The notes: a model not told the origin generated them from the sequence alone. A stretch of 64,000 nucleotides of DNA from Staphylococcus carnosus (GCF_900458435.1 NZ_UHCT01000001.1:496001-560000), one strand, 5' to 3'; shown: positions 36,134 to 45,858, counted from the stretch's first letter. Numbers and translations are program-made.

Positions 36134-36167
36134 ACCGCTTGTCTTATACTGCTGACCGCTTATCTTA
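36134..36167 (+). promoter_or_regulatory. Tandem direct repeats, probable LytTR-protein binding site
   Basis: ACCGCTTGTCTTA (36134-36146) and ACCGCTTATCTTA (36155-36167) differ at one base. They are 21 bp apart start to start, i.e. two helical turns on the same face. LytTR regulators such as AgrA bind direct repeats with this phasing. The site lies 60-93 bp upstream of the LytTR gene, suggesting autoregulation. Confidence 0.6.
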
Positions 36168-36226
36168 AAAATATTCTTATTAGATAGGTGTTTTGGTTTA
36201 ATAAAATTAAGGAAGGAGGAGTGCTT

Positions 36227-36670
36227 ATGAAAGTAAATTGTTATTTCAATCAAGATGAAGAAGATGAACGTGTGGAAATTTATGCAAAAGATGCTTCGCA
36301 AAAAATTAAAGAAATTATCGCATGTGCCGAACAAGATGAGACACTCACCACTTTAACTGGTAAAAACCAATATCAGCGTGTTTTTCAAGTACCGATTGAA
36401 GAAGTATTACAGATTAAAGCAGAAAATAAGAAATTATATGCTTGGACATCTACACAATGCTTGCACATTTCAAAGCCTTTATATGAATTAGAAGAGATAC
36501 TCCCGCATTATTTTATCAGAATTTCAAAGTCAGAGATATTGAATATTCGTAATATCAAATATTTGAGTGTAGGTGCGAATGGCATGATTCATATTACGTT
36601 GACACATGGAGAAGCCACGTATTCTTCAAGACGTTATTTAAAAAAATTAAAGGCGAGGTTAAAATTATGA
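36227..36670 (+). CDS. LytTR-family DNA-binding regulator
   Basis: A 147-residue protein with a C-terminal LytTR domain (residues about 45-147). HISKPLYELEEILPHYFIRISKSEILNIRNIKYL and the final TYSSRRYLKKLKARLKL are the diagnostic segments. There is no receiver domain, so it is not a classical response regulator. The ATG at 36227 follows AAGGAGG. It overlaps the next gene by 4 nt, an arrangement seen in LytTR/membrane-inhibitor pairs, where the membrane partner holds the regulator inactive. A direct-repeat site upstream supports self-activation. Confidence 0.82.
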   Translation: MKVNCYFNQDEEDERVEIYAKDASQKIKEIIACAEQDETLTTLTGKNQYQRVFQVPIEEVLQIKAENKKLYAWTSTQCLHISKPLYELEEILPHYFIRISKSEILNIRNIKYLSVGANGMIHITLTHGEATYSSRRYLKKLKARLKL

Positions 36671-37128
36671 AAAAAATAATGAAACCACTTATGAATGATT
36701 TTTGTATAGGCGTTGTTATCGGCACAATATTATCAGTCATATTTTCCAGCATTTTTGGACAAGGGCACTATTCTCCGGTATCGCCTGTTTCATTGATGGG
36801 ACATTTATATGAAACTCATTTATCTGAACCTATGATTATGTTGATTGCAGTCGTTATATGGGGGTTGATTGGTGTGCTATTTGGTTTAGCGAGTATGATT
36901 TACGACGCTTCAGATTGGAGTTTATTAAAAAAGACAGTTCTCCATATTGTCATTTGCTATATTGGGTTTCTGCCCCTTGCCATATTAGCAGGATGGTTCC
37001 CATTAACTTTAGCTGACATCTTATTCTTCACAGGTATCTTTATCATTGTATATACCATTATATGGACAGTAAATTATTTTAAAAACAAAGCTTTAGTAGA
37101 TCTGATAAACAAAGAGTTGAAGCAATAA
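36667..37128 (+). CDS. DUF3021 four-helix membrane protein, LytTR partner
   Basis: A 153-residue membrane protein with four hydrophobic helices (about residues 12-30, 57-78, 93-112, 118-138) and a basic C-terminal tail. It matches DUF3021 proteins, usually encoded just after a single-domain LytTR regulator. The ATGA overlap with the regulator implies coupled translation. By analogy with streptococcal LytTR regulatory systems it could be an inhibitor or sensor; that is inference. Confidence 0.75.
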   Translation: MKKIMKPLMNDFCIGVVIGTILSVIFSSIFGQGHYSPVSPVSLMGHLYETHLSEPMIMLIAVVIWGLIGVLFGLASMIYDASDWSLLKKTVLHIVICYIGFLPLAILAGWFPLTLADILFFTGIFIIVYTIIWTVNYFKNKALVDLINKELKQ

Positions 37129-37139
37129 GCAACAAAAAA

Positions 37140-37167
37140 GAGAGAAGGTTTGGGGGAACCTTCTCTC
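37140..37167 (+). terminator. Terminator of the LytTR-DUF3021 pair
   Basis: GAGAGAAGGTT/AACCTTCTCTC arms (37140-37150, 37157-37167), followed by ACATTTTAAC. Confidence 0.75.
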
Positions 37168-37204
37168 ACATTTTAACAATATCAATTTTTAAGGAGTTAC
37201 AGTA

Positions 37205-37327
37205 ATGAAACCTAAAGGGGAGGTATTCATTACTTTGATTCTTTTTGTATATTTAATAGGAGCTACATTTAATAAGATTGTTGTTAATGTTTTGATTACT
37301 TACTTTGCCTACAATTATAAAGGGTAA
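37205..37327 (+). CDS. Putative 40-residue membrane peptide
   Basis: ATG at 37205 is 8 nt behind AAGGAG (37191-37196). The frame encodes 40 residues: MKPKGE, a hydrophobic helix VFITLILFVYLIGATF, then a short polar link and a second hydrophobic part ending in Tyr/Lys-rich YFAYNYKG. Length, charge and layout resemble small membrane peptides (toxins, regulators or transport accessory peptides). No family is recognised. Support comes from the ribosome binding site and the position just after a terminator; coding status is not proven. Confidence 0.4.
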   Translation: MKPKGEVFITLILFVYLIGATFNKIVVNVLITYFAYNYKG

Positions 37328-37504
37328 TCATGTCTTAATTCAGTGAATCCGATGTCGAATCCTCTATCATTCGAACTGTCTTCATTTGAATTAAGCATTA
37401 ATACTTTCATATATACAAATGTTTCGATATCAGTAGATATTAACAATTTATCACAAGACTTTATTGCCGATAATATTTACATTCTAGGGATTATTGGGAG
37501 TTGG

Positions 37505-38000
37505 TTGAAATCGGTTGGGGAGCCGATTTCAATGAATGAATGTATAATATAGGGCTGAATGCTTAGAACTTGGGGAAACTCACATTTGATTCATTGCTTG
37601 CTTATAAAATTGTCAGATGACGATGAGTTAACGGGGGATTAACCTGTCGCCAATATCACTTGGAAAACGAAAGTCACCTCCTGAAATATACTTGCTGCAG
37701 ACTCATCATTACGCGGGGTAACGTAGTGTTTGATGAAGTACTGCGAAGCAGAAATTCCTACCACAGTATTTCTGCTTCTTGATGATTTCTAAGGTGCAGA
37801 ATCTAAGATGAACTCGTTCACTGATTAGCGTTTAGACTAGAAAACTCATTGAATCTCTAATCTTCGCTGGATGTAATAATTGAATAGATAGCGTTGCTAA
37901 AAGCGCATATCTATTATCTGTTCATATCTCTACGCTCTCTTGAACAGCAAATCCGCTTACAACAACTTTGTTATCTATTTCACATATAACTCTAACAAAG
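37505..38000 (+). ncRNA. Candidate structured RNA region
   Basis: Perfect inverted repeats occur at 37505-37514/37523-37532 (10 bp), 37745-37755/37768-37778 (11 bp), 37918-37924/37941-37947 (7 bp) and 37966-37973/37993-38000 (8 bp). GATGAGT/ACTCATC (37622-37628/37701-37707) is a longer-range pair. A TATAAT at 37543-37548 could start transcription. Codons in all frames are interrupted by stops. No known RNA family was recognised and strand is a guess from the -10 box. Confidence 0.3.
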
Positions 38001-38230
38001 AATGTGAGAAAAATCACTAAATATGAACTAAAATTTTTGCACATGTGACATTATTGTGAACCTGTTTAATTGTCTGTAATAATTGAAATTTTCTGTTCTA
38101 CCACAGTGATAAAATAGAACTTATATTTGCTATATAAAGTGGTTGGAATTTAAACTTGTTTGTGAATTTAAGGTAAGGGTATTTCGAAAAGTAAGAGAGA
38201 AAATTTCTTAGAATGAAAAGGAGGATAAAA

Positions 38231-38602
38231 ATGGTAATCAAAGTAGAACGTATTTATGAAGATAAGGCGCAAAATGATGGTGTACGTGTACTTGTTGATC
38301 GTGTGTGGCCTCGTGGTGTTTCAAAAGAAAATGCGAATTTAGATGAATGGATGAAAAATATTGGCCCAAGTACAGAATTACGTAAATGGTTCGGTCATGA
38401 TCCAGATAAGTTCGAGGATTTTAAAAAGAAATATATTGATGAGTTGAAAAATAATAAAGAACAGCACGATGAATTGAAAGTATTAGAAGGCATTATTAAT
38501 GATGCACGTAAAGATGTGATTTTATTATATTCTGCTAAAGATGAAGAACATAACCAAGCAGTTGTATTACAAGAATATTTAAAAGAACAAGGTTATAAAT
38601 AA
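38231..38602 (+). CDS. DUF488 family protein
   Basis: A 123-residue DUF488 protein with the family hallmark RVLVDRVWPRGVSKENANLDEWMKNIGPS (residues about 18-48) and RKWFGHDPDKFEDFKKKY. The C-terminal part ends in VILLYSAKDEEHNQAVVLQEYL. The biochemical role is unknown. The ATG at 38231 is placed after AAAAGGAGG; an upstream ATG overlaps that motif. Monocistronic. Confidence 0.8.
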   Translation: MVIKVERIYEDKAQNDGVRVLVDRVWPRGVSKENANLDEWMKNIGPSTELRKWFGHDPDKFEDFKKKYIDELKNNKEQHDELKVLEGIINDARKDVILLYSAKDEEHNQAVVLQEYLKEQGYK

Positions 38603-38637
38603 TAAGATCGATATCATTATAAATAAACAAATTTTAG

Positions 38638-38674
38638 AAGCTGGGTGTCTTTACAGGCATCTAGCTTATTTTTT
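38638..38674 (+). terminator. Terminator of the DUF488 gene
   Basis: AAGCTGGGTG/CATCTAGCTT arms with two G-U pairs (38638-38647, 38658-38667), then a T-rich tail. Confidence 0.7.
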
Positions 38675-38779
38675 GTGAATTAGAATAAGTACTGTTCTAA
38701 TACAATGCATATCATATAGTACAAATATATAATACAGTTTCACAAGGTAGACACAACTATTTAAAATCCTTCAGAAATT

Positions 38780-38797
38780 AAGTGATTTTTTTCACAA
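38780..38797. promoter_or_regulatory. Rex-like operator upstream of pflB
   Basis: AAGTGA-N6-TCACAA matches 10 of 12 arm positions of the Rex site TTGTGA-N6-TCACAA. It lies over the -35 position of a promoter whose -10 is TATACT (38805-38810). A CRP/FNR-type (ArcR) protein could also recognise TGTGA-N6-TCACA here with one mismatch. Confidence 0.5.
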
Positions 38798-38815
38798 TAA
38801 TAAGTATACTCATTG

Positions 38816-38829
38816 TGAAAACGGTAACA
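38816..38829 (+). promoter_or_regulatory. CcpA site (cre) upstream of pflB
   Basis: TGAAAACGGTAACA fits the cre consensus TGWAANCGNTNNCA at every fixed position and lies just downstream of the -10 box. Confidence 0.65.
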
Positions 38830-38872
38830 TGATTTATAAAAACATCACATTAAATCCAACGGAGGGATTATT

Positions 38873-41122
38873 ATGGTTGAAACGATCAAAGAAAGAAAAT
38901 CACCATGGGCAAGCTTTAAAAAAGGTAAATGGTCTTCAGAAGTGGATGTCAGAAACTTTATACAGTTGAATTATACGTTGTATAACGGAGATTCATCATT
39001 CCTTGAATCACCTACACGGGCTACAAGTGATTTATGGGATCAAGTGATGGAATTAACACGCGAGGAACGTGAACGCGGCGGTATGTGGGATATGGATACA
39101 AAAGTTGCTTCCACAATCTTATCGCATGATGCAGGTTATTTGAATGAGGAATTAGAACAAATCGTAGGTGTGCAAACAGAAAAGCCATTTAAACGTTCTA
39201 TGCAGCCTTTTGGCGGTATTCGCATGGCAAAAGCAGCTTGTGAAGCATATGGTTATGAATTGGATGAAGAAACAGAACGTATCTTCACAGATTTACGTAA
39301 AACGCATAACCAAGGTGTATTCGATGCATATTCAAAAGAAATGTTAGCATGTCGTAAAGCAGGTATTATCACTGGATTGCCGGATGCATATGGGCGCGGA
39401 CGTATTATCGGAGATTACCGTCGTGTAGCTTTGTATGGTATTGATTTCTTAATGGAAGAAAAATTAAATGACTATAATAATATGTCGACAGTAATGGATG
39501 AAGTAACAATTCGTTTGCGTGAGGAACTTTCTGAACAATATCGTGCATTAAAAGAATTAAAAGTGTTAAGCGAACGTTATGGATTCGACCTCAGCAGACC
39601 AGCTGAAAACTTTAAAGAAGCAGTACAATGGCTGTATCTTGCTTACCTCGCAGCAATTAAAGAACAAAATGGTGCAGCGATGAGTTTAGGCCGTACATCT
39701 ACGTTCTTAGATATTTATGCAGAGCGTGATTTACAAGATGGTGTCCTAACGGAACGCGAAGTACAAGAAATTGTGGATCACTTCATTATGAAATTACGTT
39801 TGGTTAAATTCGCACGTACACCTGATTACAATGAGTTATTCTCAGGGGATCCGACTTGGGTAACTGAATCTATCGGAGGCGTAGGTTTAGATGGTCGTGC
39901 AATGGTAACTAAGAACTCTTTCCGTTTCTTGCATACTTTGGATAACTTAGGACCGGCTCCTGAACCGAACTTAACTGTATTATGGTCACAACGTTTACCA
40001 GAAAACTTTAAAGCGTATTGTGCTGAAATGAGTATCAAATCAAGTTCTATTCAATATGAAAATGATGATTTGATGCGTGAAAGTTATGGCGACGATTATG
40101 GTATTGCTTGTTGTGTATCAGCAATGCGCATCGGTAAACAAATGCAATTTTTCGGAGCACGTGCAAACTTAGCCAAAACATTATTATATGCGATTAATGG
40201 CGGTAAAGATGAAAAATCCGGTATGCAAGTCGGTCCGGAATTTGTACCGATTGATTCTGAAATTCTTGATTATGATGAAGTTTATGCGAAATTTGATCAA
40301 ATGATAGAATGGTTAGCGGGAGTTTACATCAACTCATTAAATGTCATTCACTATATGCATGATAAATACAGCTACGAACGTATTGAAATGGCATTACATG
40401 ATACAGATGTCCACCGTACAATGGCAACAGGTATTGCTGGTTTGTCGGTAGCTGCGGATTCTCTATCTGCAATTAAATATGGACAAGTGAAAACAATTCG
40501 TAACGATGAAGGTCTGGTTGTCGATTTTGAAACAACAGGTGAATTCCCTAAATACGGAAATAATGATGCGCGTGTAGATGACATTGCGATTGAGTTAGTT
40601 AAATCGTTTATGAAAAAACTACGTAAGCATAAAACATATCGCGATTCTGAGCACACTATGAGTGTATTAACAATTACATCTAATGTCGTTTACGGTAAGA
40701 AAACAGGTAATACACCAGACGGACGTAAAGCAGGCGAGCCATTTGCGCCCGGTGCGAACCCAATGCACGGTCGTGATGAACATGGTGCATTAGCTTCATT
40801 ATCATCTGTAGCTAAAATCCCTTATGAATATTGTAAAGATGGTATTTCTAACACATTCAGTATTGTTCCGAAATCACTTGGCAAAACAGATATGGAACAA
40901 AATCATAATTTAGTATCTGTATTAGATGGTTATGCAATGCAGCAAGGTCACCATTTAAATATCAACGTCTTTAACCGCGAGACTTTAATTGATGCAATGG
41001 AACATCCAGAAGAATATCCGCAATTAACAATTCGTGTGTCTGGATATGCAGTTAACTTTATTAAATTAACACGCGAACAGCAATTAGATGTTATCTCTAG
41101 AACATTCCATGAAAGAATGTAA
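38873..41122 (+). CDS. pflB: Formate acetyltransferase (pyruvate formate-lyase)
   Basis: A 749-residue glycyl-radical enzyme that splits pyruvate with CoA into acetyl-CoA and formate under anaerobic conditions. The active-site Cys pair is in [12 protein letters not shown] (about residue 415), and the glycyl radical motif RVSGYAVNF is near residue 720. The length matches the family. GGAGG precedes the ATG. The activase gene follows 64 nt downstream. Control by redox (Rex) and catabolite repression (CcpA) is suggested by the two sites upstream. Confidence 0.95.
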   Translation: MVETIKERKSPWASFKKGKWSSEVDVRNFIQLNYTLYNGDSSFLESPTRATSDLWDQVMELTREERERGGMWDMDTKVASTILSHDAGYLNEELEQIVGVQTEKPFKRSMQPFGGIRMAKAACEAYGYELDEETERIFTDLRKTHNQGVFDAYSKEMLACRKAGIITGLPDAYGRGRIIGDYRRVALYGIDFLMEEKLNDYNNMSTVMDEVTIRLREELSEQYRALKELKVLSERYGFDLSRPAENFKEAVQWLYLAYLAAIKEQNGAAMSLGRTSTFLDIYAERDLQDGVLTEREVQEIVDHFIMKLRLVKFARTPDYNELFSGDPTWVTESIGGVGLDGRAMVTKNSFRFLHTLDNLGPAPEPNLTVLWSQRLPENFKAYCAEMSIKSSSIQYENDDLMRESYGDDYGIACCVSAMRIGKQMQFFGARANLAKTLLYAINGGKDEKSGMQVGPEFVPIDSEILDYDEVYAKFDQMIEWLAGVYINSLNVIHYMHDKYSYERIEMALHDTDVHRTMATGIAGLSVAADSLSAIKYGQVKTIRNDEGLVVDFETTGEFPKYGNNDARVDDIAIELVKSFMKKLRKHKTYRDSEHTMSVLTITSNVVYGKKTGNTPDGRKAGEPFAPGANPMHGRDEHGALASLSSVAKIPYEYCKDGISNTFSIVPKSLGKTDMEQNHNLVSVLDGYAMQQGHHLNINVFNRETLIDAMEHPEEYPQLTIRVSGYAVNFIKLTREQQLDVISRTFHERM

Positions 41123-41186
41123 GATTTGATCAGTAAAAGAAAGATATGAATTTTTATAGACATATCTTATAGGAGGGTACCAAACA

Positions 41187-41942
41187 ATGGAAGGTCGCAT
41201 TCACTCTGTAGAAAGTTTAGGAACAGTTGATGGTCCAGGTTTACGTTATATTATATTTACACAAGGCTGTTTATTACGCTGCCTTTATTGTCATAATCCA
41301 GATACTTGGAGTTTGACTGATGCACCAAGAAAAGTGTCTGCAGAAGAACTTGTCGAAGAAATTGTGCCGTACCGCCCTTATTTCAGCACTTCTGGGGGAG
41401 GCGTTACTGTAAGCGGCGGAGAACCGCTGCTTCAAATGCCTTTTTTAGAACAGCTTTTCAAACAGTTGAAAGCTGAAGACATTCATACTTGTATAGATAC
41501 CTCTGCAGGGTGTGTCAATGAAACACCGACATTTCTGGAGCATTTAGATAATCTGCTTCAATATACTGATTTAATGCTGCTTGATATCAAACATATTGAT
41601 AACGAAAAACATTTAGCACTGACAGGCAAACCTAACAATCATATTCTCCGCTTTGCGCAAATGTTATCAGAACGCAAGCAGCCGGTCTGGATTCGACATG
41701 TCTTAGTACCCGGTTATACAGATGATGAAGCAGATTTGATTCGCCTTGGTCAATTCATCTCAACTTTAGATAATGTCGAACGTTTTGAAATTTTGCCATA
41801 TCATCAGCTCGGTGTGCATAAGTATGAAGCACTCGGTCAATCATATCCCTTGGAAGGTGTAGAAGAACCGAGTGAAGTTGATGTAGCACGTGCATATGAA
41901 CTTGTAAACTTCCAGGGTGCAACACCACTTACCATTCAATAA
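41187..41942 (+). CDS. pflA: Pyruvate formate-lyase activating enzyme
   Basis: A 251-residue radical SAM enzyme that installs the glycyl radical on PflB. The cluster motif CLLRCLYC lies near residue 28 (CxxxCxxC), with [16 protein letters not shown] (about 70) as the SAM-binding glycine motif. [16 protein letters not shown] near the start is typical of PflA. AGGAGGG precedes the ATG. Co-transcribed with pflB. Confidence 0.93.
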   Translation: MEGRIHSVESLGTVDGPGLRYIIFTQGCLLRCLYCHNPDTWSLTDAPRKVSAEELVEEIVPYRPYFSTSGGGVTVSGGEPLLQMPFLEQLFKQLKAEDIHTCIDTSAGCVNETPTFLEHLDNLLQYTDLMLLDIKHIDNEKHLALTGKPNNHILRFAQMLSERKQPVWIRHVLVPGYTDDEADLIRLGQFISTLDNVERFEILPYHQLGVHKYEALGQSYPLEGVEEPSEVDVARAYELVNFQGATPLTIQ

Positions 41943-41959
41943 ATTCATCCATTTCCCGG

Positions 41960-41993
41960 CAGACGCTTGAATCTACATTCAGGCGTCTGTTTT
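41960..41993 (+). terminator. Terminator of pflBA
   Basis: CAGACGCTTGAAT and ATTCAGGCGTCTG (41960-41972, 41977-41989) with one G-U pair, then TTTT. Confidence 0.75.
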
Positions 41994-42032
41994 GTTAAGA
42001 TTGAACTAATAGATAGAGAGGTTGGTGGAACA

Positions 42033-42629
42033 ATGGAAGAACGGATATTTCATCGTATCGCACATCGATATGACAGTGAATCGCAAATTCAGCTTACAGA
42101 AAAAATTGCTAAAGAGATGCGAACACGTATGACTCCGGCACATCGTTTACTTGATTATGGTTGTGGAACAGGATTAGTAGGATTGCAATTTGCTGATGAT
42201 GTCGATCAGCTAATTTTAGCGGATGCAGAAAGTGAAATGTTGAAAATTGTGCAACAAAAAATAGTATCTTTAGATTTAAAAAATGCTGAAACAATGCAGC
42301 TAAATGTAGTTGAAGATTCATTGCCAGATATTCAAGTGGATACTATTATCATGTCTCTTGTAATGCTGCATGTTCCAGACACGCAAACATTGCTGAATCA
42401 GTTATTCAAATTGCTTCAACCAGGCGGACAAATTTTAATTGCTGATTTCAATCAAAATGATAAAGTCAGTCATCCGTTAATTCATTCTGGTTTTGCACAT
42501 GAAACAGTAAAAGAAAAAATGGAAGAAGTAGGATTTAATACACCTTCAATACACACATTTTATCAAGGTGAAAATTTATTCATGAACCAAGATGCGTCGC
42601 TCTTTTTAGCTCGTGCAACAAAAGCATAA
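42033..42629 (+). CDS. Class I SAM-dependent methyltransferase
   Basis: A 198-residue methyltransferase with motif I LLDYGCGTGLVGLQF (about residue 38), motif II region LILADAESEML, and IIMSLVMLHVPDTQTLLNQLFKLLQPGGQILIADF (about 105-140). The fold is that of small-molecule methyltransferases; the substrate is unknown. The start at 42033 follows GAGGTTGGTGG. The longer frame would begin inside the pfl terminator. Confidence 0.72.
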   Translation: MEERIFHRIAHRYDSESQIQLTEKIAKEMRTRMTPAHRLLDYGCGTGLVGLQFADDVDQLILADAESEMLKIVQQKIVSLDLKNAETMQLNVVEDSLPDIQVDTIIMSLVMLHVPDTQTLLNQLFKLLQPGGQILIADFNQNDKVSHPLIHSGFAHETVKEKMEEVGFNTPSIHTFYQGENLFMNQDASLFLARATKA

Positions 42630-42751
42630 CCAACTATATTTGACATTTATGTGAATTTTTCATTAAACTATTTGTGGTATTAAAATGGATTTGAAATTAT
42701 ATTTGATTCATAGATACATTCGAGCAATTGAGAATTTAAGGAGGGCATATT

Positions 42752-43153
42752 ATGTTGGATAAAATTTTGACATCTTTAAAAGTTGGGGAGCTTACAGTAG
42801 ATACACGTTTAGAAAAAGCAGACTTTAAGGCAGATGAAACAGTTTCTGGGAAAGTCATCTTAAAAGGCGGCAATGAAGATGAGGAAGTTTCTAGAATCAG
42901 ATTAACATTGCTTGAACCAAAAGAAGGTTCTAATGAAAATAAAGATTTTGATGAATCTGATAAAGTGTTGCAAATGTATGAAATTAAAAGTGAACAAGTG
43001 GTCGAAAAAGCACAAACTGTGGAAAAACCATTCGAGTTCCGTTTAGCTAATTTTGATTTAGATAAAGACACAAATGCTTTAGTATTACGTACACATATTA
43101 CTATTGGGGACGGTAAAGATTCAGAAGATGAAGCGGAAATCCGTATTCAATAA
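42752..43153 (+). CDS. Spo0M-like protein (sporulation-control family), short form
   Basis: A 133-residue protein matching the N-terminal half of Spo0M (arrestin-like sandwich), with VDTRLEKADFKADETVSGKVILKGG and ISRIRLTLLE-like strands. B. subtilis Spo0M is about twice as long, so this is the N-terminal domain alone. The organism is not a spore former; the protein may have a role in envelope or cytoskeleton-linked processes. GGAGGG precedes the ATG and a terminator follows, so it looks like a complete gene rather than decay. Confidence 0.7.
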   Translation: MLDKILTSLKVGELTVDTRLEKADFKADETVSGKVILKGGNEDEEVSRIRLTLLEPKEGSNENKDFDESDKVLQMYEIKSEQVVEKAQTVEKPFEFRLANFDLDKDTNALVLRTHITIGDGKDSEDEAEIRIQ

Positions 43154-43175
43154 ATAATTGAATATAAATTAAAAG

Positions 43176-43247
43176 TACCGCATGTACCTATATACACCGC
43201 GCAAGTTGAGGTGAAGCGCAGTGAATAGGAATGTGCGGTATTTTTTT
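43176..43247 (+). terminator. Terminator with long loop after Spo0M-like gene
   Basis: TACCGCA/TGCGGTA (43176-43182, 43234-43240) with about 50 nt between, then seven T. Confidence 0.55.
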
Positions 43248-43253
43248 GTTTAA

Positions 43254-44258
43254 TTAAAATTCTGGTTCTGTGACTTTAATAACGACTTTGCCTCGCGCAT
43301 GTCCTTCATGAATATATTCTAAAGCATCTTTTGTCTCGGCTAAATCAAATATCTTATCTATCACAGGATGTATTTTCTGTGCTTCTACCAATTTACGAAT
43401 TTTGTTTAATTGTTGCCGACTGTCTCTTGTAAATATAAAACGGTAATAAGCATGGTGTTCTTCGGCTGCTTTATTAATTTTACGTGCTGCAAAGGCCATT
43501 AACCATTTTTTCCATAACGGCGCACCGAGTTCTGCAGCGGTACGTTCATCTGGTATACCATTAATGGAAACGACCGTACCATGAGGTTTCAGTATTTTAA
43601 ATGCTTTCATTAATTGATCCCCGCCTAGAGTATCAAAGACTCCGTCGTAGTCATGCAAGACATCGTTAAAATTTTCGTGATGATAATCAATGACTTTATC
43701 AGCACCTAATTTCTCTACAAATGTGCGATTTTTGTTACTAGTTGTTGTAGCGACATAAGCACCAATAGCTTTAGCCAATTGAATCGCAAATGAACCTACA
43801 CCGCCTGATCCTGCTTGGATTAATACTTTTTGATTTTGGCTTAAATGCATATAGTCATGCAGCGCTTGATAAGAGGTTAACCCAGCCATAGGTAGTGCGG
43901 CAGCTTCCTCATAACTCAAATGGTTCGGCATCATTGCCATTTGATTTTCAGTTACTGCGACATATTCCGCGAATGCACCGAGTTTCATACCGTATACTTT
44001 TTCTCCTACACGAAAGGCTGTGACATATTTGCCGATTTTAACAACTTCTCCCGCAAAATCATGTCCCATAGTATAAGGCGTTTTTTCATTAAAAAATAAG
44101 CGCATGATTCCGCCCTGTGCAGCTTTGAAGTCAATAGGGTTGACACTGGCTGCATGTATTTTAACCAACACTTCATTTTCATCGATTTCTGGAATCGATA
44201 CTTCTTCCAAATGAGGTTGACTCTTTTTCCCATATTTATGAATTCTGACAGCTTCCAT
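43254..44258 (-). CDS. Zinc-independent quinone reductase/alcohol dehydrogenase-like oxidoreductase
   Basis: A 334-residue medium-chain dehydrogenase of the quinone oxidoreductase type. N-terminal GroES-like domain: KIHAASVNPIDFKAAQGG and MGHDFAGEVV. Rossmann motif: VLIQAGSGGVGSFAIQLAKAIGAYV (about residue 145), followed by TTTSNKNRTFVEKLGADKVIDY. The Cys/His zinc ligands of alcohol dehydrogenases are absent. NADPH-dependent reduction of quinones or enones is the usual role. No clear ribosome binding site is seen before the ATG. Confidence 0.8.
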   Translation of the reverse strand: MEAVRIHKYGKKSQPHLEEVSIPEIDENEVLVKIHAASVNPIDFKAAQGGIMRLFFNEKTPYTMGHDFAGEVVKIGKYVTAFRVGEKVYGMKLGAFAEYVAVTENQMAMMPNHLSYEEAAALPMAGLTSYQALHDYMHLSQNQKVLIQAGSGGVGSFAIQLAKAIGAYVATTTSNKNRTFVEKLGADKVIDYHHENFNDVLHDYDGVFDTLGGDQLMKAFKILKPHGTVVSINGIPDERTAAELGAPLWKKWLMAFAARKINKAAEEHHAYYRFIFTRDSRQQLNKIRKLVEAQKIHPVIDKIFDLAETKDALEYIHEGHARGKVVIKVTEPEF

Positions 44259-44518
44259 TTCAACACATTCTAATATTCATTTCTATAATTATACACTTCC
44301 ATTCCCATAACATTTAAAAATTAACCCTCTAAATTGTGTAACTAAAAGGAAATATCCAGAAAAGTAAAATCCTTTAAGTACAACATGTTAAACGTTTTAC
44401 TTTTTGCGATATCAGAAGTGTTAAAGGTTGCGGGAAACTAGTGTCTGCGTGGTAAAATAGTAGTGAACAACAGTCACATTGAACAGTCTATAGAGAATAC
44501 ATTAAGGAGTGATTGGCT

Positions 44519-45820
44519 ATGAGAATGGTGGATTTGATTGATAAAAAGCGTGACGGTGAATCGCTGTCAGCAGAAGAAATCAAATGGATGATTACGGAAT
44601 ATACAAAAGGAAATATTCCGGATTATCAAATGTCGAGTATGGCAATGGCAATTTATTTCCAAGATATGAATAATGACGAACGTGCTGAATTGACAATGGC
44701 AATGGTACATTCGGGTGATGAAATTGATTTGTCTGCAATTGACGGCACAAAAGTGGATAAACATTCAACTGGCGGTGTCGGTGATACAACAACTTTAGTA
44801 TTAGCGCCATTGGTTGCGGCAGTCGGCGTGCCTGTTGCGAAGATGAGCGGTCGCGGTTTAGGACATACAGGCGGTACGATTGATAAATTAGAATCAGTAG
44901 ATGGTTTCCATGTGGAAATTTCTGAAGATGATTTTATTCGTTTAGTTAATGAGGATAAATTAGCAGTTATTGGACAATCAGGTAACTTAACGCCGGCTGA
45001 TAAAAAATTATATGCTTTGCGTGATGTTACAGGTACTGTGAATTCTATTCCATTAATTGCTTCTTCTATTATGAGTAAGAAAATCGCAGCAGGAGCAGAT
45101 GCGATTGTTTTAGATGTAAAAACAGGCAATGGTGCATTTATGAAAACATTAGCAGATGCAGAAGCCTTAGCACATGCCATGGTAAAAATCGGTAACAATG
45201 TCGGCCGTCAAACAATGGCGATTATTTCAGACATGAGTCAACCTTTAGGATATGCAATCGGTAATGCATTAGAATTGAAAGAAGCGATGGATACATTGCG
45301 CGGTGAAGGTCCTGAAGATTTAACAGAACTTGTAATGACGCTAGGTTCGCAAATGGTTGTACTTGGTGGTAAGGCAGAAAACTTAGATGAAGCACACAGT
45401 CTGTTGCAAGAAGCAATTGACAGCGGTGCAGCTTTAGATAAATTCCGTACATTCTTAAGCAATCAAGGGGGTAATCCAGAAGTAGTGGATCATCCTGAAT
45501 TATTACCTCAAGCACAATATCAAGTTGAATTGCCGGCTAAAGAAAGCGGCGTTGTGACTGAAATTGTAGCCAATGAAATGGGCATCGCTTCAATGATGCT
45601 TGGTGCTGGACGCCAAACAAAAGAAGATGATATTGATTTAAGTGTCGGTTTAGTGCTGCATAAGAAAGTTGGAGATAAAGTCGAAGAAGGCGAAAGCTTG
45701 ATGACGATTTACAGCAACACTGAGGATATTGAAGATGTTAAATCAAAAATTTATGACAATATCACAATTTCAGCAACAGGTGAAACACCGACATTGATTC
45801 ATACTGTGATTACAGAATAA
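44519..45820 (+). CDS. pdp: Pyrimidine-nucleoside phosphorylase
   Basis: A 433-residue nucleoside phosphorylase that converts thymidine, deoxyuridine and uridine to base plus (deoxy)ribose 1-phosphate. Motifs are [21 protein letters not shown] at the start, [22 protein letters not shown] (phosphate binding, about residue 80), [19 protein letters not shown] and [11 protein letters not shown]. The ATG at 44519 suits the AAGGAGTGA site. It forms an operon with deoB, 38 nt downstream, whose product isomerises the sugar phosphate. A near-palindrome GTTAAACGTTTTAC at about 44388-44401 upstream may be an operator. Confidence 0.92.
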   Translation: MRMVDLIDKKRDGESLSAEEIKWMITEYTKGNIPDYQMSSMAMAIYFQDMNNDERAELTMAMVHSGDEIDLSAIDGTKVDKHSTGGVGDTTTLVLAPLVAAVGVPVAKMSGRGLGHTGGTIDKLESVDGFHVEISEDDFIRLVNEDKLAVIGQSGNLTPADKKLYALRDVTGTVNSIPLIASSIMSKKIAAGADAIVLDVKTGNGAFMKTLADAEALAHAMVKIGNNVGRQTMAIISDMSQPLGYAIGNALELKEAMDTLRGEGPEDLTELVMTLGSQMVVLGGKAENLDEAHSLLQEAIDSGAALDKFRTFLSNQGGNPEVVDHPELLPQAQYQVELPAKESGVVTEIVANEMGIASMMLGAGRQTKEDDIDLSVGLVLHKKVGDKVEEGESLMTIYSNTEDIEDVKSKIYDNITISATGETPTLIHTVITE

Positions 45821-45858
45821 ATAATTTTCAAATTAGAAAGAGATAGGAGAGAAAGATT

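Larger units (their letters stand above)
37129..38230. other. 1.1-kb stretch with no standard gene: terminator, 40-residue ORF, structured region
   Basis: After the terminator of the LytTR pair there is one small gene with a good ribosome binding site (37205-37327). From about 37505 to 38000 several perfect hairpins and a GC content visibly above the flanks follow. The 230 bases before the DUF488 gene are AT-rich without clear features. A reading frame at 37343-37552 has no ribosome binding site and is not called. Confidence 0.5.

Noticed and set aside
37343..37552. 69-residue plus-strand reading frame after the 40-residue peptide
   Set aside because: GTG start without ribosome binding site and no recognisable domain. 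It overlaps a perfect hairpin better explained as RNA or DNA structure.
44006..44266. Minus-strand 86-residue frame overlapping the start of the quinone reductase-like gene
   Set aside because: Shadow frame of the real gene at 43254-44258.
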